From NCBI GenBank assembly GCA_001650895.1, contig LXYH01000005.1, positions 1-64,000 of the forward strand: 64,000 nt of DNA, written 5' to 3'. The translations under genes and the position numbers were made by a program. Positions within the stretch are counted from its first letter, which is position 1; each line of letters starts with the position of its first letter. This document shows, in pieces, positions 16,123-24,922 of the stretch. The notes below the pieces were generated by a model. It saw nothing but the letters and a program-made list of their open reading frames with translations. It had not been told where the DNA came from and did not search any database. Source of the stretch: Rhodobacteraceae bacterium EhC02. GTDB taxonomy: Bacteria > Pseudomonadota > Alphaproteobacteria > Rhodobacterales > Rhodobacteraceae.

Positions 16123-17187
16123 ATGACAGACCAGGTAAGCATCTCGATCCGCAATCTCTACAAAATATTCGGGTCCAACCCGCAAGACGCGCTCGAGAAA
16201 GTATACAATGGCGCGAGTAAAAAAGAACTGATGGACCAGTACCGCCATGTCTTGGGACTGAGCGATATCAATGTTGATATGCACGCAGGCAAGATAACAG
16301 TGATCATGGGCCTATCGGGCTCGGGTAAATCTACTTTGATCCGCCACGTGAACCGATTGATTGAACCGACCGCCGGTGAAATTTGGGTCGACGGTGAGAA
16401 CGTACTTGATTTTTCGGAGGAACGCCTCCGCGAAATGCGCCGCTCAAGCATGTCGATGGTGTTTCAACACTTTGCTCTGTTGCCGCATCGCACTGTCTTG
16501 GACAACACGGGATTGGCCCAGTCCGTACGCGGCGAGAACAAGCAGGGCTATGAAAAGGATGCGTTGAAATGGCTCGAGCGTGTTGGGCTGGGCGGGCAGG
16601 GAGGTCAGTACCCGCATCAACTTTCCGGAGGCATGCAGCAGCGCGTCGGTATCGCGCGCGCTTTGACATCTAACGCGCCAATCATGCTCATGGACGAAGC
16701 TTTTTCTGCGCTCGATCCGCTGATCCGCACCGATATGCAAGATCTTCTGTTGGAGCTGCAAGACGAGTTGCATAAAACCATCGTTTTTATCAGTCACGAT
16801 CTCGACGAGGCACTAAAGCTGGCCGATCATTTGGTTATTCTGAAAGATGGTCGAGTGGTTCAACAGGGTGAGCCGCAGGAGATTTTGTTGCATCCGAATG
16901 ATCCCTACATCGTCGATTTCATTTCGGACATTAACCGCGCCCGTGTACTGCGGGTCAGATCGATCATGATGGCCTTAGGGTCAGATTTGGAAAGACCGAT
17001 CGTTGGAGAGGTCGACGCCGAAGATACTCTTGAATCAGTGATTGCGCGATCGGGTGGTGATGCCGACCAGAACTTCCGTGTCATGACCGATGGTGTACCA
17101 GTTGGCTTTGTCAGTATGCGGTCTCTGGTGCGGGCTTTGGTTCCGTCGAGTGCCAGCGCCGGTGGAATGCGCAGCAAAGCAAGCTGA
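16123..17187 (+). CDS. ABC transporter ATP-binding protein, glycine betaine/proline type (OpuAA/ProV family)
   Basis: A 354-residue ATPase: Walker [10 protein letters not shown], signature [10 protein letters not shown], Walker [13 protein letters not shown] and the switch His in [18 protein letters not shown]-terminal extension of about 100 residues has the CBS-like region found in ProV/OpuAA, which senses ionic strength in studied homologues. The N-terminal block [14 protein letters not shown] is also typical. The ATG at 16123 (GGATCG ahead of it) is preferred over the in-frame ATG at 16084, which would overlap the permease. The stop at 17185-17187 is followed almost at once by IS6 transposase remnant sequence. 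Confidence 0.92.
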   Translation: MTDQVSISIRNLYKIFGSNPQDALEKVYNGASKKELMDQYRHVLGLSDINVDMHAGKITVIMGLSGSGKSTLIRHVNRLIEPTAGEIWVDGENVLDFSEERLREMRRSSMSMVFQHFALLPHRTVLDNTGLAQSVRGENKQGYEKDALKWLERVGLGGQGGQYPHQLSGGMQQRVGIARALTSNAPIMLMDEAFSALDPLIRTDMQDLLLELQDELHKTIVFISHDLDEALKLADHLVILKDGRVVQQGEPQEILLHPNDPYIVDFISDINRARVLRVRSIMMALGSDLERPIVGEVDAEDTLESVIARSGGDADQNFRVMTDGVPVGFVSMRSLVRALVPSSASAGGMRSKAS

Positions 17188-17202
17188 ATGGGGTTTTGGC
17201 TG

Positions 17203-17391
17203 TGTGGCCTGAAACCCATCTTGCTGCCATTCCGAGGTCAAGAACGGGCCATGTTCCGTTTCCGGCGCATCCGAAGTCCGCAGAAATTCGCTGCTGGTCA
17301 CGCCTGCGTCTACATTCACTTCAATCATGAAAGCAGCCCCTCAAGTCGATTCAATTTCAAACTCAACCACGCCGTTGCTCTTGCCGCGTAG
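17203..17391 (+). pseudogene. C-terminal fragment of an IS6-family transposase
   Basis: The frame reads LLPFRGQERAMFRFRRIRSP, QKFAAGHACVYIHFNHES and FKLNHAVALAA before a stop at 17389-17391. This is the characteristic end of IS6-family transposases (LPFRRRERAMLRFRRM-LQKF-HNHFN-R--FK-NR-AALAEWR). The final Trp codon is TAG here, which ends the frame; homology then seems to continue a few codons. The DDE core is absent. The left edge is uncertain within about 20 bases. Orientation matches the N-terminal fragment at 744-908. Confidence 0.8.
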
Positions 17392-17847
17392 CGCGGTGTC
17401 TGCGCGGCACAATGGGCAGCATTGCTGTCCTGGCAGAAACTGGTTCGAATTCGTCTGGCAGCACCACTTTCGCATCGCGCGGCTCACCAAGATCATGACC
17501 TTGAATCCAGCCAGCGCGCCACTGTCTGCCACCCGCCGACAGTCCGGCATCGGTTTGACTCCGTCTTCCATAGAGCTGGTTCCGGTTCCAGCATTGATGC
17601 TCTGCCCTTATTCGGACAATCCCATGTTTGGTTGAACCGAGACTGGGTTGACATGATCCGACACCTGGTTGCCTTGGGAAATTCAGTCTTTTCCAAAGAC
17701 GCGCCGCAGTGGCGAAAGGGTGCGGGGCAAGGCCGCCGGCTCGGAAGGTAACCACTTTTTCCGATCTATTCGGTGGTCGAAGTCGTGCCTCACATGAAAC
17801 CGGCGGTGATCCCGCCCCTCGGCAACCCAGGTGAATGCAGCAGGGCA
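17392..17847. other. Non-coding stretch between IS6 remnant and chemotaxis genes
   Basis: Short frames are open on both strands but have no recognisable domain or start signal. The first 100 bases may still belong to the insertion-sequence tail. A small GGCGG/CCGCC hairpin at 17802-17816 lies downstream of the leftward mcp gene and might help termination. I see no RNA gene. Confidence 0.4.
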
Positions 17848-19803
17848 TCAAAACTCTGCCCAGGTTCCGCTCAAACGCAACTTGTCGGTCCGGGCGCTGC
17901 GCGCTGCATTTGCAGCGGCGGGTGCCCAGTCCACGATCTTTGCCTCGACGGCCACCTCCGGGCCGGCGGTTCGCGGCGCCACGCCGAGTGATTTTCCGTC
18001 CTGCGATGCGCGAATGATCCGAAAGTGCGAAAGCGCAATCATCAGGTCTTCGGATCGGGACTGCAACGTTACCGCCGCGGCCGAGGTTTCTTCGGCGGCA
18101 GCACTATTCTGCTGAGTGACATGATCGAGTTGATTGACACCCGAATTCACCTCGGCCAGACCTCGCGCCTGTTCCGTCGCGGCCAGCGCAATGTCGGCCA
18201 CGAGATTGGCAGCCTCACTGGCGCGTCCGAGAATCTCGGCAAGACTCTCCCCCGTTCGACGCACAAGCGCCGAGCCTTCAGCGACCTGTTGCGTACTCTC
18301 GGAGATGAGGCCCTTTATCTCTCGTGCGGAATCAGAGGCGCGCTGCGCCAGCAAACGCACTTCGGAAGCGACCACGGCAAAGCCGCGCCCGGCTTCGCCT
18401 GCCCGGGCGGCCTCTACGCCCGCATTGAGCGCCAGCAGGTTTGTCTGGAAGGCGATGTCCTCGATGACCCCGATGATACGGGTGATCTGTTCGGAACCAC
18501 GTTCTATCCCCTGCATGGCCGTCACGGCCTCGCGCACGATCTCGCTGCCGCGTTCGGCGCCGGTCCGGTTGCCGAAGCTTGCTTCCTGTGCACGGGTCGC
18601 GCGTTCCGCGGTCGAGCGCACCGATTCTGTCAGTTCTGTCAGCGCCGCGGCCGATTCCTCGAGCGTTGCGGCCTGGGTTTCGGCGCGACCTGACAAATCG
18701 CGGCTGGCCGATGCAATTTCAGAAGAGCTGTCGCGGACCGCGCGGGCGATATCGGTGACCTGGCCCATCATGTCGTTCACGCGGTCGACCGCGGCATTGT
18801 AGCTTTGCCGCAACGGCTCGTGCTCATGGGGGAACGGGTTTTCGGCCGGGGACGGGATCGGCATCGTCAGATCGCCATCGGCCAGGCGGCTGAGGCCGCT
18901 GCGCAGGTCGTCCACGACGCGGGTCAATTGCGTGCTTTTTTCCTCGCGCTCTGCATCCTGCAAGGCGGCCTTGCGGGCAACCTCCGCCCCTTTGATCAGA
19001 TCGTCCCGCAGTTCGATGCAGGCACGCGTCAGCGCGCCGATATCGTCGACGGCAGTGGCCTCGGCGATTGCGATCTCGTAATCGCGTGCAGCAAGGCGCT
19101 CGACCACATGACCGAGATCGCGGAGCGGACGCATCTGGCGGATCACGAAAAGATAACCGCCCGCTACTGTCAGTATCAGGATACCGAGGACTGGAAGCAA
19201 CAAGGCCATGACGAAGTCGCGTATGGTTGCAGCGAATTGAGCCTGAGGCACGCCTGCGAATACGGATCCTACCACACGCCCGTTGGAGTCAAAAACGGGT
19301 TCATAGAGTGTATCATAAGGTGTGCCGATGATGTCGACCCGCCCGGCAAAGATATTGCCGGACACCAGCGCGGCATGGGCCGGACCATTCGGATCCAGCA
19401 CGGTTCCCACGGCACGGCTGCCATCGGGCCGCTGAACGCTGGTCATGATCCGCTGAAATTCACCGGAAGCAGGATTGCGATCGAAATAGGTTACATGCGT
19501 CCCCGTGACCTCGCTGATGCGGTCGAAAAGCTCGGCCCGGATGAAAACAGTGCCTTCACCACGAACCAGGCCACTCAGGGCGCCGGCCCGTGGCGCGGCA
19601 CCGTTCAAGGCCGATGTTTCCTCGGGGAGCACTTCCGCAAGGTAGATCATCGCGCCATGGAGGCGCTCCGACATATGCGCGAGCTCCTCATTGTAGCGCT
19701 TGAAGATGTAGATCGACGTCAGTGTGACCGTCAGCATCAGTAGTGCCATCGAAAAGACCGTCACGATCTTGGTGGACAGCGACATGCGGGCGAGGATTTT
19801 CAT
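17848..19803 (-). CDS. Methyl-accepting chemotaxis protein
   Basis: A 651-residue transmembrane chemoreceptor. TM1 is at about residues 13-34, a periplasmic single-Cache-like sensor at about 35-190, TM2 at about 192-215, then HAMP and a long coiled-coil signalling domain with the conserved hairpin tip ([20 protein letters not shown] near residue 480). The protein ends in GTWAEF, which fits the xWxxF pentapeptide that tethers CheR and CheB on major receptors. Last gene of a leftward cheB-cheD-mcp unit, 40 bases after cheD. The sensed ligand cannot be read from the sequence. Confidence 0.95.
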   Translation of the reverse strand: MKILARMSLSTKIVTVFSMALLMLTVTLTSIYIFKRYNEELAHMSERLHGAMIYLAEVLPEETSALNGAAPRAGALSGLVRGEGTVFIRAELFDRISEVTGTHVTYFDRNPASGEFQRIMTSVQRPDGSRAVGTVLDPNGPAHAALVSGNIFAGRVDIIGTPYDTLYEPVFDSNGRVVGSVFAGVPQAQFAATIRDFVMALLLPVLGILILTVAGGYLFVIRQMRPLRDLGHVVERLAARDYEIAIAEATAVDDIGALTRACIELRDDLIKGAEVARKAALQDAEREEKSTQLTRVVDDLRSGLSRLADGDLTMPIPSPAENPFPHEHEPLRQSYNAAVDRVNDMMGQVTDIARAVRDSSSEIASASRDLSGRAETQAATLEESAAALTELTESVRSTAERATRAQEASFGNRTGAERGSEIVREAVTAMQGIERGSEQITRIIGVIEDIAFQTNLLALNAGVEAARAGEAGRGFAVVASEVRLLAQRASDSAREIKGLISESTQQVAEGSALVRRTGESLAEILGRASEAANLVADIALAATEQARGLAEVNSGVNQLDHVTQQNSAAAEETSAAAVTLQSRSEDLMIALSHFRIIRASQDGKSLGVAPRTAGPEVAVEAKIVDWAPAAANAARSARTDKLRLSGTWAEF

Positions 19804-19843
19804 CCGTGGTTCTCCTTGGTTCAGGCGGCGCGCTGCGCCGAGA

Positions 19844-20362
19844 TCAGAATAGTTCGATGGAGCCTGTCGGCGGTGTGGGTGCGATCGGCGAGGTCCGTGG
19901 ATCGTTCAGATCCCTCAGCAACATCTGTTGCGCCTTTCCCATGGCCGGCCAGAACCGGACCCGGCGCGCGGCCGATCCACCCAGGCTGTGCGCGCGAAGG
20001 ATGATGCCTTCGCTGCGTAGAAAGGCGACCGCGGCCTCTCCGTTGCGCCGCCCAATGTCGGGCAGGCCTGCCATCATGCGCGCCCCGCCGAAAAGCTTTG
20101 CTTCCAGCCGGTCCCGCAGGGCACCACGCTTGAGCAGACTGTTGACCAGCTGCTCCATCGCGGCGGAGGCGTGGCGGATGTCGCCCCGCGCCTCGCCATC
20201 GGGCAGAAGAAAGTGGTTCATGCCGCCGATGCCGCGCACCGGGTCATAGAGGCAGGCCGCGACACAGGAGCCAAGAACGGTCGTCATCAGCACATCGCGT
20301 CGGTCGTCGACATGGTGTTCGCCTTGAATGACGTGGATGGTCTGCGACGTTATTGTGTTCAT
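19844..20362 (-). CDS. cheD: Chemoreceptor glutamine deamidase CheD
   Basis: A 172-residue CheD. The catalytic Cys and His are visible in [14 protein letters not shown] and [11 protein letters not shown], and KLFGGARM is the third family block. CheD deamidates receptor glutamines to glutamates to set receptor activity. The start codon overlaps the cheB stop by ATGA, and the gene lies directly upstream of the only receptor gene in the cluster. Confidence 0.95.
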   Translation of the reverse strand: MNTITSQTIHVIQGEHHVDDRRDVLMTTVLGSCVAACLYDPVRGIGGMNHFLLPDGEARGDIRHASAAMEQLVNSLLKRGALRDRLEAKLFGGARMMAGLPDIGRRNGEAAVAFLRSEGIILRAHSLGGSAARRVRFWPAMGKAQQMLLRDLNDPRTSPIAPTPPTGSIELF

Positions 20363-21366
20363 CTTGTTGCCCCCGTCACAGTGCCTGTCGCGGGTGCCGC
20401 ATGACCGTCGAGAAGGGCTGGTCCGATCCGGTCTAGTGTGAGGATGCGTAACGCTGCTCCGGCTTCTGCCGCGGCCCGTGGCATGCCCCAGACGATGCTG
20501 CTTTCGCGATCCTGCGCGATCGTCAGCGCCCCCGCTCGCCGCAACGCGCCAAGACCTGCCGCCCCGTCGTTGCCCATGCCGGTCAGAAGTGCAGCCGCAA
20601 CGCCTGCCCCTCGCTGTACGGCCGATTCGAACAGCGGATCAACTGCTGGACGATGACCATTCCGGGGAGGCGCCTCGACCAGGCGGCAGCGTAGGGTGCC
20701 GTGGCCTGCGACCGTCAGGTGCCGGTTGGCATCCGCCGCGATGTAGACGGTGCCGCGTGACAGCGTTTCGCCATCAGCGGCGGAGACGACGCGTGGCCCA
20801 TAACGGTTGTGGAGGCGCTGTACGAAACCCGGGACGAACCCGTCTCGGATGTGCTGCACGACAACTGTCGGCGGGCAGTCGGCCGGAAAGCTGGAGAGTA
20901 CGGTCTCGATCGCTTTGACCCCGCCGGTAGAGGCGCCGATCAGGATCAGATCGGGCAAGCCGATGTCACCTGAGGCGGGCGTCAGGTGGCTGCGTGTATC
21001 TGCGAGGCGCGCGAGCAGATCGGACAGGCTGTCGTTGGGATGGAGCGGCACGCAAGGCAGGCCGCGGCGCAGCGGGCTGTCCACGATTGGTTCGCCCACT
21101 GCGCTGTAAAGCAGCAGGGTCGCACCGATCAGCCTGGCAAGCCGCACAACTCCCTCGAATTCTGGCTCGCGCAGGAAATCGACCGACAACACCATGACGC
21201 AGGGCGTTGTTTCCTCTGCCACTGGATAGACCTGTGCCAGTGAGCTCGCCACGATCACCTGGTGTCGACTGTTGTGACGAAGAAGCTGCATCCGCCGGCC
21301 TGCATGCGCGTCGGCCACCAGCACGGGGCGTGAGAATTGGGGTCGTTCTGCCTTGTCCTGCATCAT
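20359..21366 (-). CDS. cheB: Chemotaxis methylesterase CheB with a degenerate receiver domain
   Basis: A 335-residue protein. The C-terminal methylesterase (about 140-325) has the catalytic Ser in LILIGASTGG, His in VVVQHIRDG and Asp in LTGMGNDGAAG. The N-terminal half is receiver-like in length but lacks the usual residues: the acidic pair reads VADAHAGR instead of VDDS, the phosphoacceptor region is VLSVDF without the following MP, and the Lys of the KP loop is missing (CVPLHP). It therefore may not be phosphorylated by CheA. Start at the ATG 21366; an upstream in-frame GTG at 21390 is possible. First gene of the leftward unit, divergent from the STAS-cheY-cheA unit. Confidence 0.92.
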   Translation of the reverse strand: MMQDKAERPQFSRPVLVADAHAGRRMQLLRHNSRHQVIVASSLAQVYPVAEETTPCVMVLSVDFLREPEFEGVVRLARLIGATLLLYSAVGEPIVDSPLRRGLPCVPLHPNDSLSDLLARLADTRSHLTPASGDIGLPDLILIGASTGGVKAIETVLSSFPADCPPTVVVQHIRDGFVPGFVQRLHNRYGPRVVSAADGETLSRGTVYIAADANRHLTVAGHGTLRCRLVEAPPRNGHRPAVDPLFESAVQRGAGVAAALLTGMGNDGAAGLGALRRAGALTIAQDRESSIVWGMPRAAAEAGAALRILTLDRIGPALLDGHAAPATGTVTGATR

Positions 21367-21587
21367 CAAGCTCGCTCTCGATCCGACCACGACATTAGGA
21401 TCTGCGAGTGAACAAATGCTTTACCGGCAAAGAGATACCTCAAATTGGAAGCATCTGCCGAAAAAGCCTGAGGCGGAAACTCCCTGTTAAGCTCTGGCTG
21501 TCAGATTGGGCATTGGATCGGTGGTCGGAAAGGACCGACGGCGCGATGGATGCGCGCCCCGCAGATACGGAACAGGAAAGGGCAGAG
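21367..21587. promoter_or_regulatory. Divergent promoter region of the chemotaxis cluster
   Basis: About 220 bases separate cheB from the STAS gene. A frame is open upstream of the STAS ATG (from 21408), but it lacks domain content, so I treat it as leader. AGGAAAGGG at 21574-21582 is a good ribosome-binding site for the ATG at 21588 and fixes that start. Confidence 0.5.
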
Positions 21588-21887
21588 ATGATCGAACGCT
21601 TCACACTTCCCGCGCGGCTGGATACCTCGGCTGCAGCGTCGCTCGTTCAGGAACTTCTGCCTTTCAGGGGGCAAGCGCTGGAGATTGATGCTTCGGCGGT
21701 CGAGGTGCTGGGCGCCCGGGCTGCCGAGGTCATCATTGCCGCTGGTCGCCAGTGGGCAGAGGACGGGATCCCCTTCGCCATCGTTGCCATGTCCGAGCGT
21801 TACAGCATGACCTGCGATGCACTGGGACTGTCCCCTGAGGCGCCCTGGGTTGGCAACGCAACACTGGTGACGGGTTCGACCACATGA
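21588..21887 (+). CDS. STAS-domain protein at the head of the che operon
   Basis: A 99-residue single STAS domain (FTLPARLDTSAAASLVQELL, LEIDASAVEVLGARAAEVII, and an SERYSMTCDALGL loop). It overlaps cheY by ATGA. A small STAS protein at this position in the che operon of Sinorhizobium (CheS) binds CheA and speeds dephosphorylation of the sink regulator CheY1; position and size make this a possible counterpart. The usual anti-anti-sigma phosphoserine is not obvious. Function in chemotaxis is inferred from context. Confidence 0.8.
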   Translation: MIERFTLPARLDTSAAASLVQELLPFRGQALEIDASAVEVLGARAAEVIIAAGRQWAEDGIPFAIVAMSERYSMTCDALGLSPEAPWVGNATLVTGSTT

Positions 21888-22252
21888 AATTCCGCATCCT
21901 TGTCATCGATGACAGCCCGACGATGCGCGGCCTCGTGACCGCGGCGCTTGAACCCGCCGGGTTCGAGATTCATCAGGCGCAGGACGGGGTGAACGGTCTT
22001 GATCGCCTGGCCGCTGCGGACCCGCATCTGGTTATCACCGACATAAATATGCCGCGTCTCGACGGGTTTGGGGTGATCCAAGGTATCCGGACGGGGGCTA
22101 CGAATGCCAGCGTGCCGATCCTTGTCCTTACAACCGAGGCGGGGGGCGACCTGAAAGACCGGGCGCGTCGCTCGGGTGCGACGGGCTGGATCGTCAAACC
22201 CTTCGACGAAGCGCGCCTGATCTCGACCATCAACCTTGTTCTGGGTGTCTGA
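21884..22252 (+). CDS. cheY: Chemotaxis response regulator CheY
   Basis: A 122-residue single receiver domain: acidic pair in VIDDSPTMR, phosphoacceptor Asp in LVITDINMPRLDG (about residue 53), conserved Thr in VLTTEAG and Lys in WIVKPFDEARL. Located directly upstream of cheA. Two CheY proteins are encoded in this operon. In alphaproteobacteria without CheZ one CheY usually drives the motor and the other drains phosphate; which role this one has cannot be decided from sequence alone. Confidence 0.93.
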   Translation: MKFRILVIDDSPTMRGLVTAALEPAGFEIHQAQDGVNGLDRLAAADPHLVITDINMPRLDGFGVIQGIRTGATNASVPILVLTTEAGGDLKDRARRSGATGWIVKPFDEARLISTINLVLGV

Positions 22253-22254
22253 CC

Positions 22255-24411
22255 ATGCCGCAAAGGGATGACCTGCGTGCTGCATTCTTTGAAGAATGCG
22301 AAGATCTGCTGGCCCAGATGGGTGACGGGCTGGCGCTGATGTCCGATGCGGCCGATACGCCGGAACTCGAGACCCTGCATTCCGTATTCCGCGCAGTGCA
22401 TTCAATCAAGGGAGGGGCAGGGGCCTTCGGGTTGAACGGTCTCGTGGATTTCGCCCATGCTTTCGAGACGGTGCTCGACCTGATGCGAAGTGGCCGCTTG
22501 AGCATCGGCAGCACGGGTATGCCCACTCTGTTGCGGGCTTATGACGTGCTGTCAGATCTTGTTGCCGCCGCGCGTGATGGCGTGACCGAACCTTCGTCCA
22601 TGGCTGCGATTCTTGTCGAACTCGACATCCTGGCTGACGGGGGCGGTGCCGATGAAGAGGACATCGAATTCGTGCCTGTTCCTCTTGATCTTTCCCTGCC
22701 CTTCGCGTCCCCTGTCGAACCCGAGCCTGCGCCGCTGGGCTACATGATCGCCTTCGCGCCCAGTGCAGCCCTCTACTTGGCCGGGCACGAGCCTGCGGCG
22801 CTTCTGCGCGCACTTGTCCGGTTGGGCTCTGCTCGGGTCATTCCCGATACCGATGAGGTCTCGCCGCTCGCAGCCTTCGACCCGGGATCAACAGCGCTCC
22901 GATGGCAGTTGGAACTGTCCACATGCGCATCGCGCGATGAGGTCGATGCGATCCTCGACACCGTTTCCCATCTCGCCGATGTCATGATCGCGCCCCTCGT
23001 GACCCATGCCGCCGGGATGGAGGAGGAGGCGAGCACGCAGTCTCGGCCTTCCCTGCCGGATCAGGTTCCAAGCGAGCCGGGCCCCATTGCATCGCTAGCG
23101 ATGTCGAATAGTGACCCGGTCCCGGTCATGGAGGCCCGAGTAAAGGGCATGGACGCGGCACCTGCCTCCCCCATCCGCGGCCAGCCCGAGGCCACACCGG
23201 TGCAAATGCCAGTCGCTTCGACAATTCGGGTCAACCTCGATCGGGTCGATCGACTCATCAACCAGATAGGCGAGCTTGTGATCATGGAAGCGATGCTGTC
23301 CCAAGCGATTACCAACGCCCAGATCGAGGATGGCGGCGACATCGCCAATGGCCTCGAAGGGATAAAGAACCTGGCTGCCAGTATCCAGGAAAGCGTGATG
23401 TCGATCCGCGCGCAGCCGCTGAAGCCGGTTTTCCAGAGGATGCAGCGGATCACCCGCGAGGCGGCGGATGCCACGGGTAAATCCGTTCGCCTGCAGACCA
23501 TAGGCGAGGGCAACGAGGTTGACAAAACGGTGATCGAACGCCTTGTCGACCCGCTTACCCACATGATCCGCAATTCCGTCGACCACGGGATCGAGACAGC
23601 CGAGCGTCGCCGCTCCGTCGGAAAGCCAGCGGAAGGGCTGATCACGCTGTCGGCAGCGCACCGTTCCGGCCGGGTAATCATCGATATCACTGACGATGGC
23701 GCAGGTATTGACCGCGCCCGCGTGCGGCAGATCGCCGAAGAGCGGGGACTGGTAGCGCCGGGTGCGCATCTTGCGCCCTCTGACATCGACAACCTTCTGT
23801 TCATGCCAGGCTTTTCCTCGAAGGAAGAGGTTTCAGCCTTGTCCGGGCGAGGCGTCGGGCTTGACGTCGTGCGGCGCGAGATCCAGGCCCTCGGCGGTCG
23901 GGTCACGATCCAGTCCGTTCCTGGCCAGGGTACGACATTCACCATCGCGCTGCCACTGACGCTGGCCGTACTGGAAGGAATGCTGATCGATGTCGGAGGC
24001 GAAACCATGGTGCTGCCCCTGTCCTCGATCGTCGAGACGATGCGCCCCGCGTCTGTACAGGTCCAATACCTTGGTCGGGCAGCGCGCATGGTTGCAAGCA
24101 GGGGCGCGCTGATCCCGATCATCGATCTTGCGGAAAGCTTTGGCTTCGATCCGGTCGGGCCGCTCGAACAGGCGATCCTGATCATCGTGGAATATGATGC
24201 GGATCGTTGCGTCGCTCTGGCCGTGAACCAGATCCACGATCAGCGTCAGGTCGTGATCAAGAGCCTCGAAGACAATTACGGAGATGTGCCGGGCATTTCG
24301 GCGGCAACCATCCTCGGTGATGGTCGCATTGCTCTCATCATCGATCCTGAAGAAATCGTGCAGTCCGCTGCTGCCGAAAGTCTTGCCCTCCCTCATGTTG
24401 CGAACGGATAA
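22255..24411 (+). CDS. cheA: Chemotaxis histidine kinase CheA
   Basis: A 718-residue CheA. The HPt domain at the N-terminus carries the phosphorylated His in FRAVHSIKGGAGAFGL (about residue 46). A variable Pro/Glu-rich P2-like region covers about 125-320. The P3 dimerisation helices begin near STIRVNLDRVDRLINQIGEL. The HATPase has its N box in HMIRNSVDHGIE, G1 in DDGAGIDRARV and G2 in GRGVGLDVVRRE, and a CheW-like P5 domain ends the protein. It autophosphorylates under receptor control and donates phosphate to both CheY proteins. Two bases separate it from cheY and three from cheW. Confidence 0.96.
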   Translation: MPQRDDLRAAFFEECEDLLAQMGDGLALMSDAADTPELETLHSVFRAVHSIKGGAGAFGLNGLVDFAHAFETVLDLMRSGRLSIGSTGMPTLLRAYDVLSDLVAAARDGVTEPSSMAAILVELDILADGGGADEEDIEFVPVPLDLSLPFASPVEPEPAPLGYMIAFAPSAALYLAGHEPAALLRALVRLGSARVIPDTDEVSPLAAFDPGSTALRWQLELSTCASRDEVDAILDTVSHLADVMIAPLVTHAAGMEEEASTQSRPSLPDQVPSEPGPIASLAMSNSDPVPVMEARVKGMDAAPASPIRGQPEATPVQMPVASTIRVNLDRVDRLINQIGELVIMEAMLSQAITNAQIEDGGDIANGLEGIKNLAASIQESVMSIRAQPLKPVFQRMQRITREAADATGKSVRLQTIGEGNEVDKTVIERLVDPLTHMIRNSVDHGIETAERRRSVGKPAEGLITLSAAHRSGRVIIDITDDGAGIDRARVRQIAEERGLVAPGAHLAPSDIDNLLFMPGFSSKEEVSALSGRGVGLDVVRREIQALGGRVTIQSVPGQGTTFTIALPLTLAVLEGMLIDVGGETMVLPLSSIVETMRPASVQVQYLGRAARMVASRGALIPIIDLAESFGFDPVGPLEQAILIIVEYDADRCVALAVNQIHDQRQVVIKSLEDNYGDVPGISAATILGDGRIALIIDPEEIVQSAAAESLALPHVANG

Positions 24412-24414
24412 GCC

Positions 24415-24888
24415 ATGCGCCAAATGCTGATTGAGCACACGCCTGACCAGAGCGATGTCGTCTCGTTCCGGATCGGTGACCAGGACTATTGCATCGATAT
24501 CGACGTCGTCCGCGAGATCCGCGGCTGGTCGCCGACGACGGTGTTGCCTCACTCGCCCCCCCATATAACCGGCGTGATCAACTTGCGCGGAACCGTTGTT
24601 GCAGTGGTCGATCTTGCGGCACGCCTCGGCTTGCCCCAGACGGTGCCCACGCCACGGCATGTTGTGATCATCGTATCCGTGAACAGTCAGACGGTCGGCC
24701 TGCTCGCCGATGTCGTCTCGGATATCCTCGGTATAGATGAAGGCTCGGTGAAGCCTGTGCCTGACGTTGGACCGGATCCCACCCGCGCCTTCATCACCAA
24801 CCTCATAACGCATGATGATGGCCGGATCTTGCGCAAGCTGGACATGGACAAGATCCTGCCGCGATCTGCCGGAGGGCAGCCATCGTGA
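24415..24888 (+). CDS. cheW: Chemotaxis adaptor CheW
   Basis: A 157-residue CheW-like domain protein (VSFRIGDQDYCIDIDVVREI, then HITGVINLRGTVVAVVDLAA) that couples CheA to receptors. It is the only separate CheW in the window and lies directly after cheA in the same operon. Confidence 0.95.
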   Translation: MRQMLIEHTPDQSDVVSFRIGDQDYCIDIDVVREIRGWSPTTVLPHSPPHITGVINLRGTVVAVVDLAARLGLPQTVPTPRHVVIIVSVNSQTVGLLADVVSDILGIDEGSVKPVPDVGPDPTRAFITNLITHDDGRILRKLDMDKILPRSAGGQPS

Positions 24889-24922
24889 ACTTTGGCACTG
24901 TGGTGAAGCATGAGGTTCTGGC

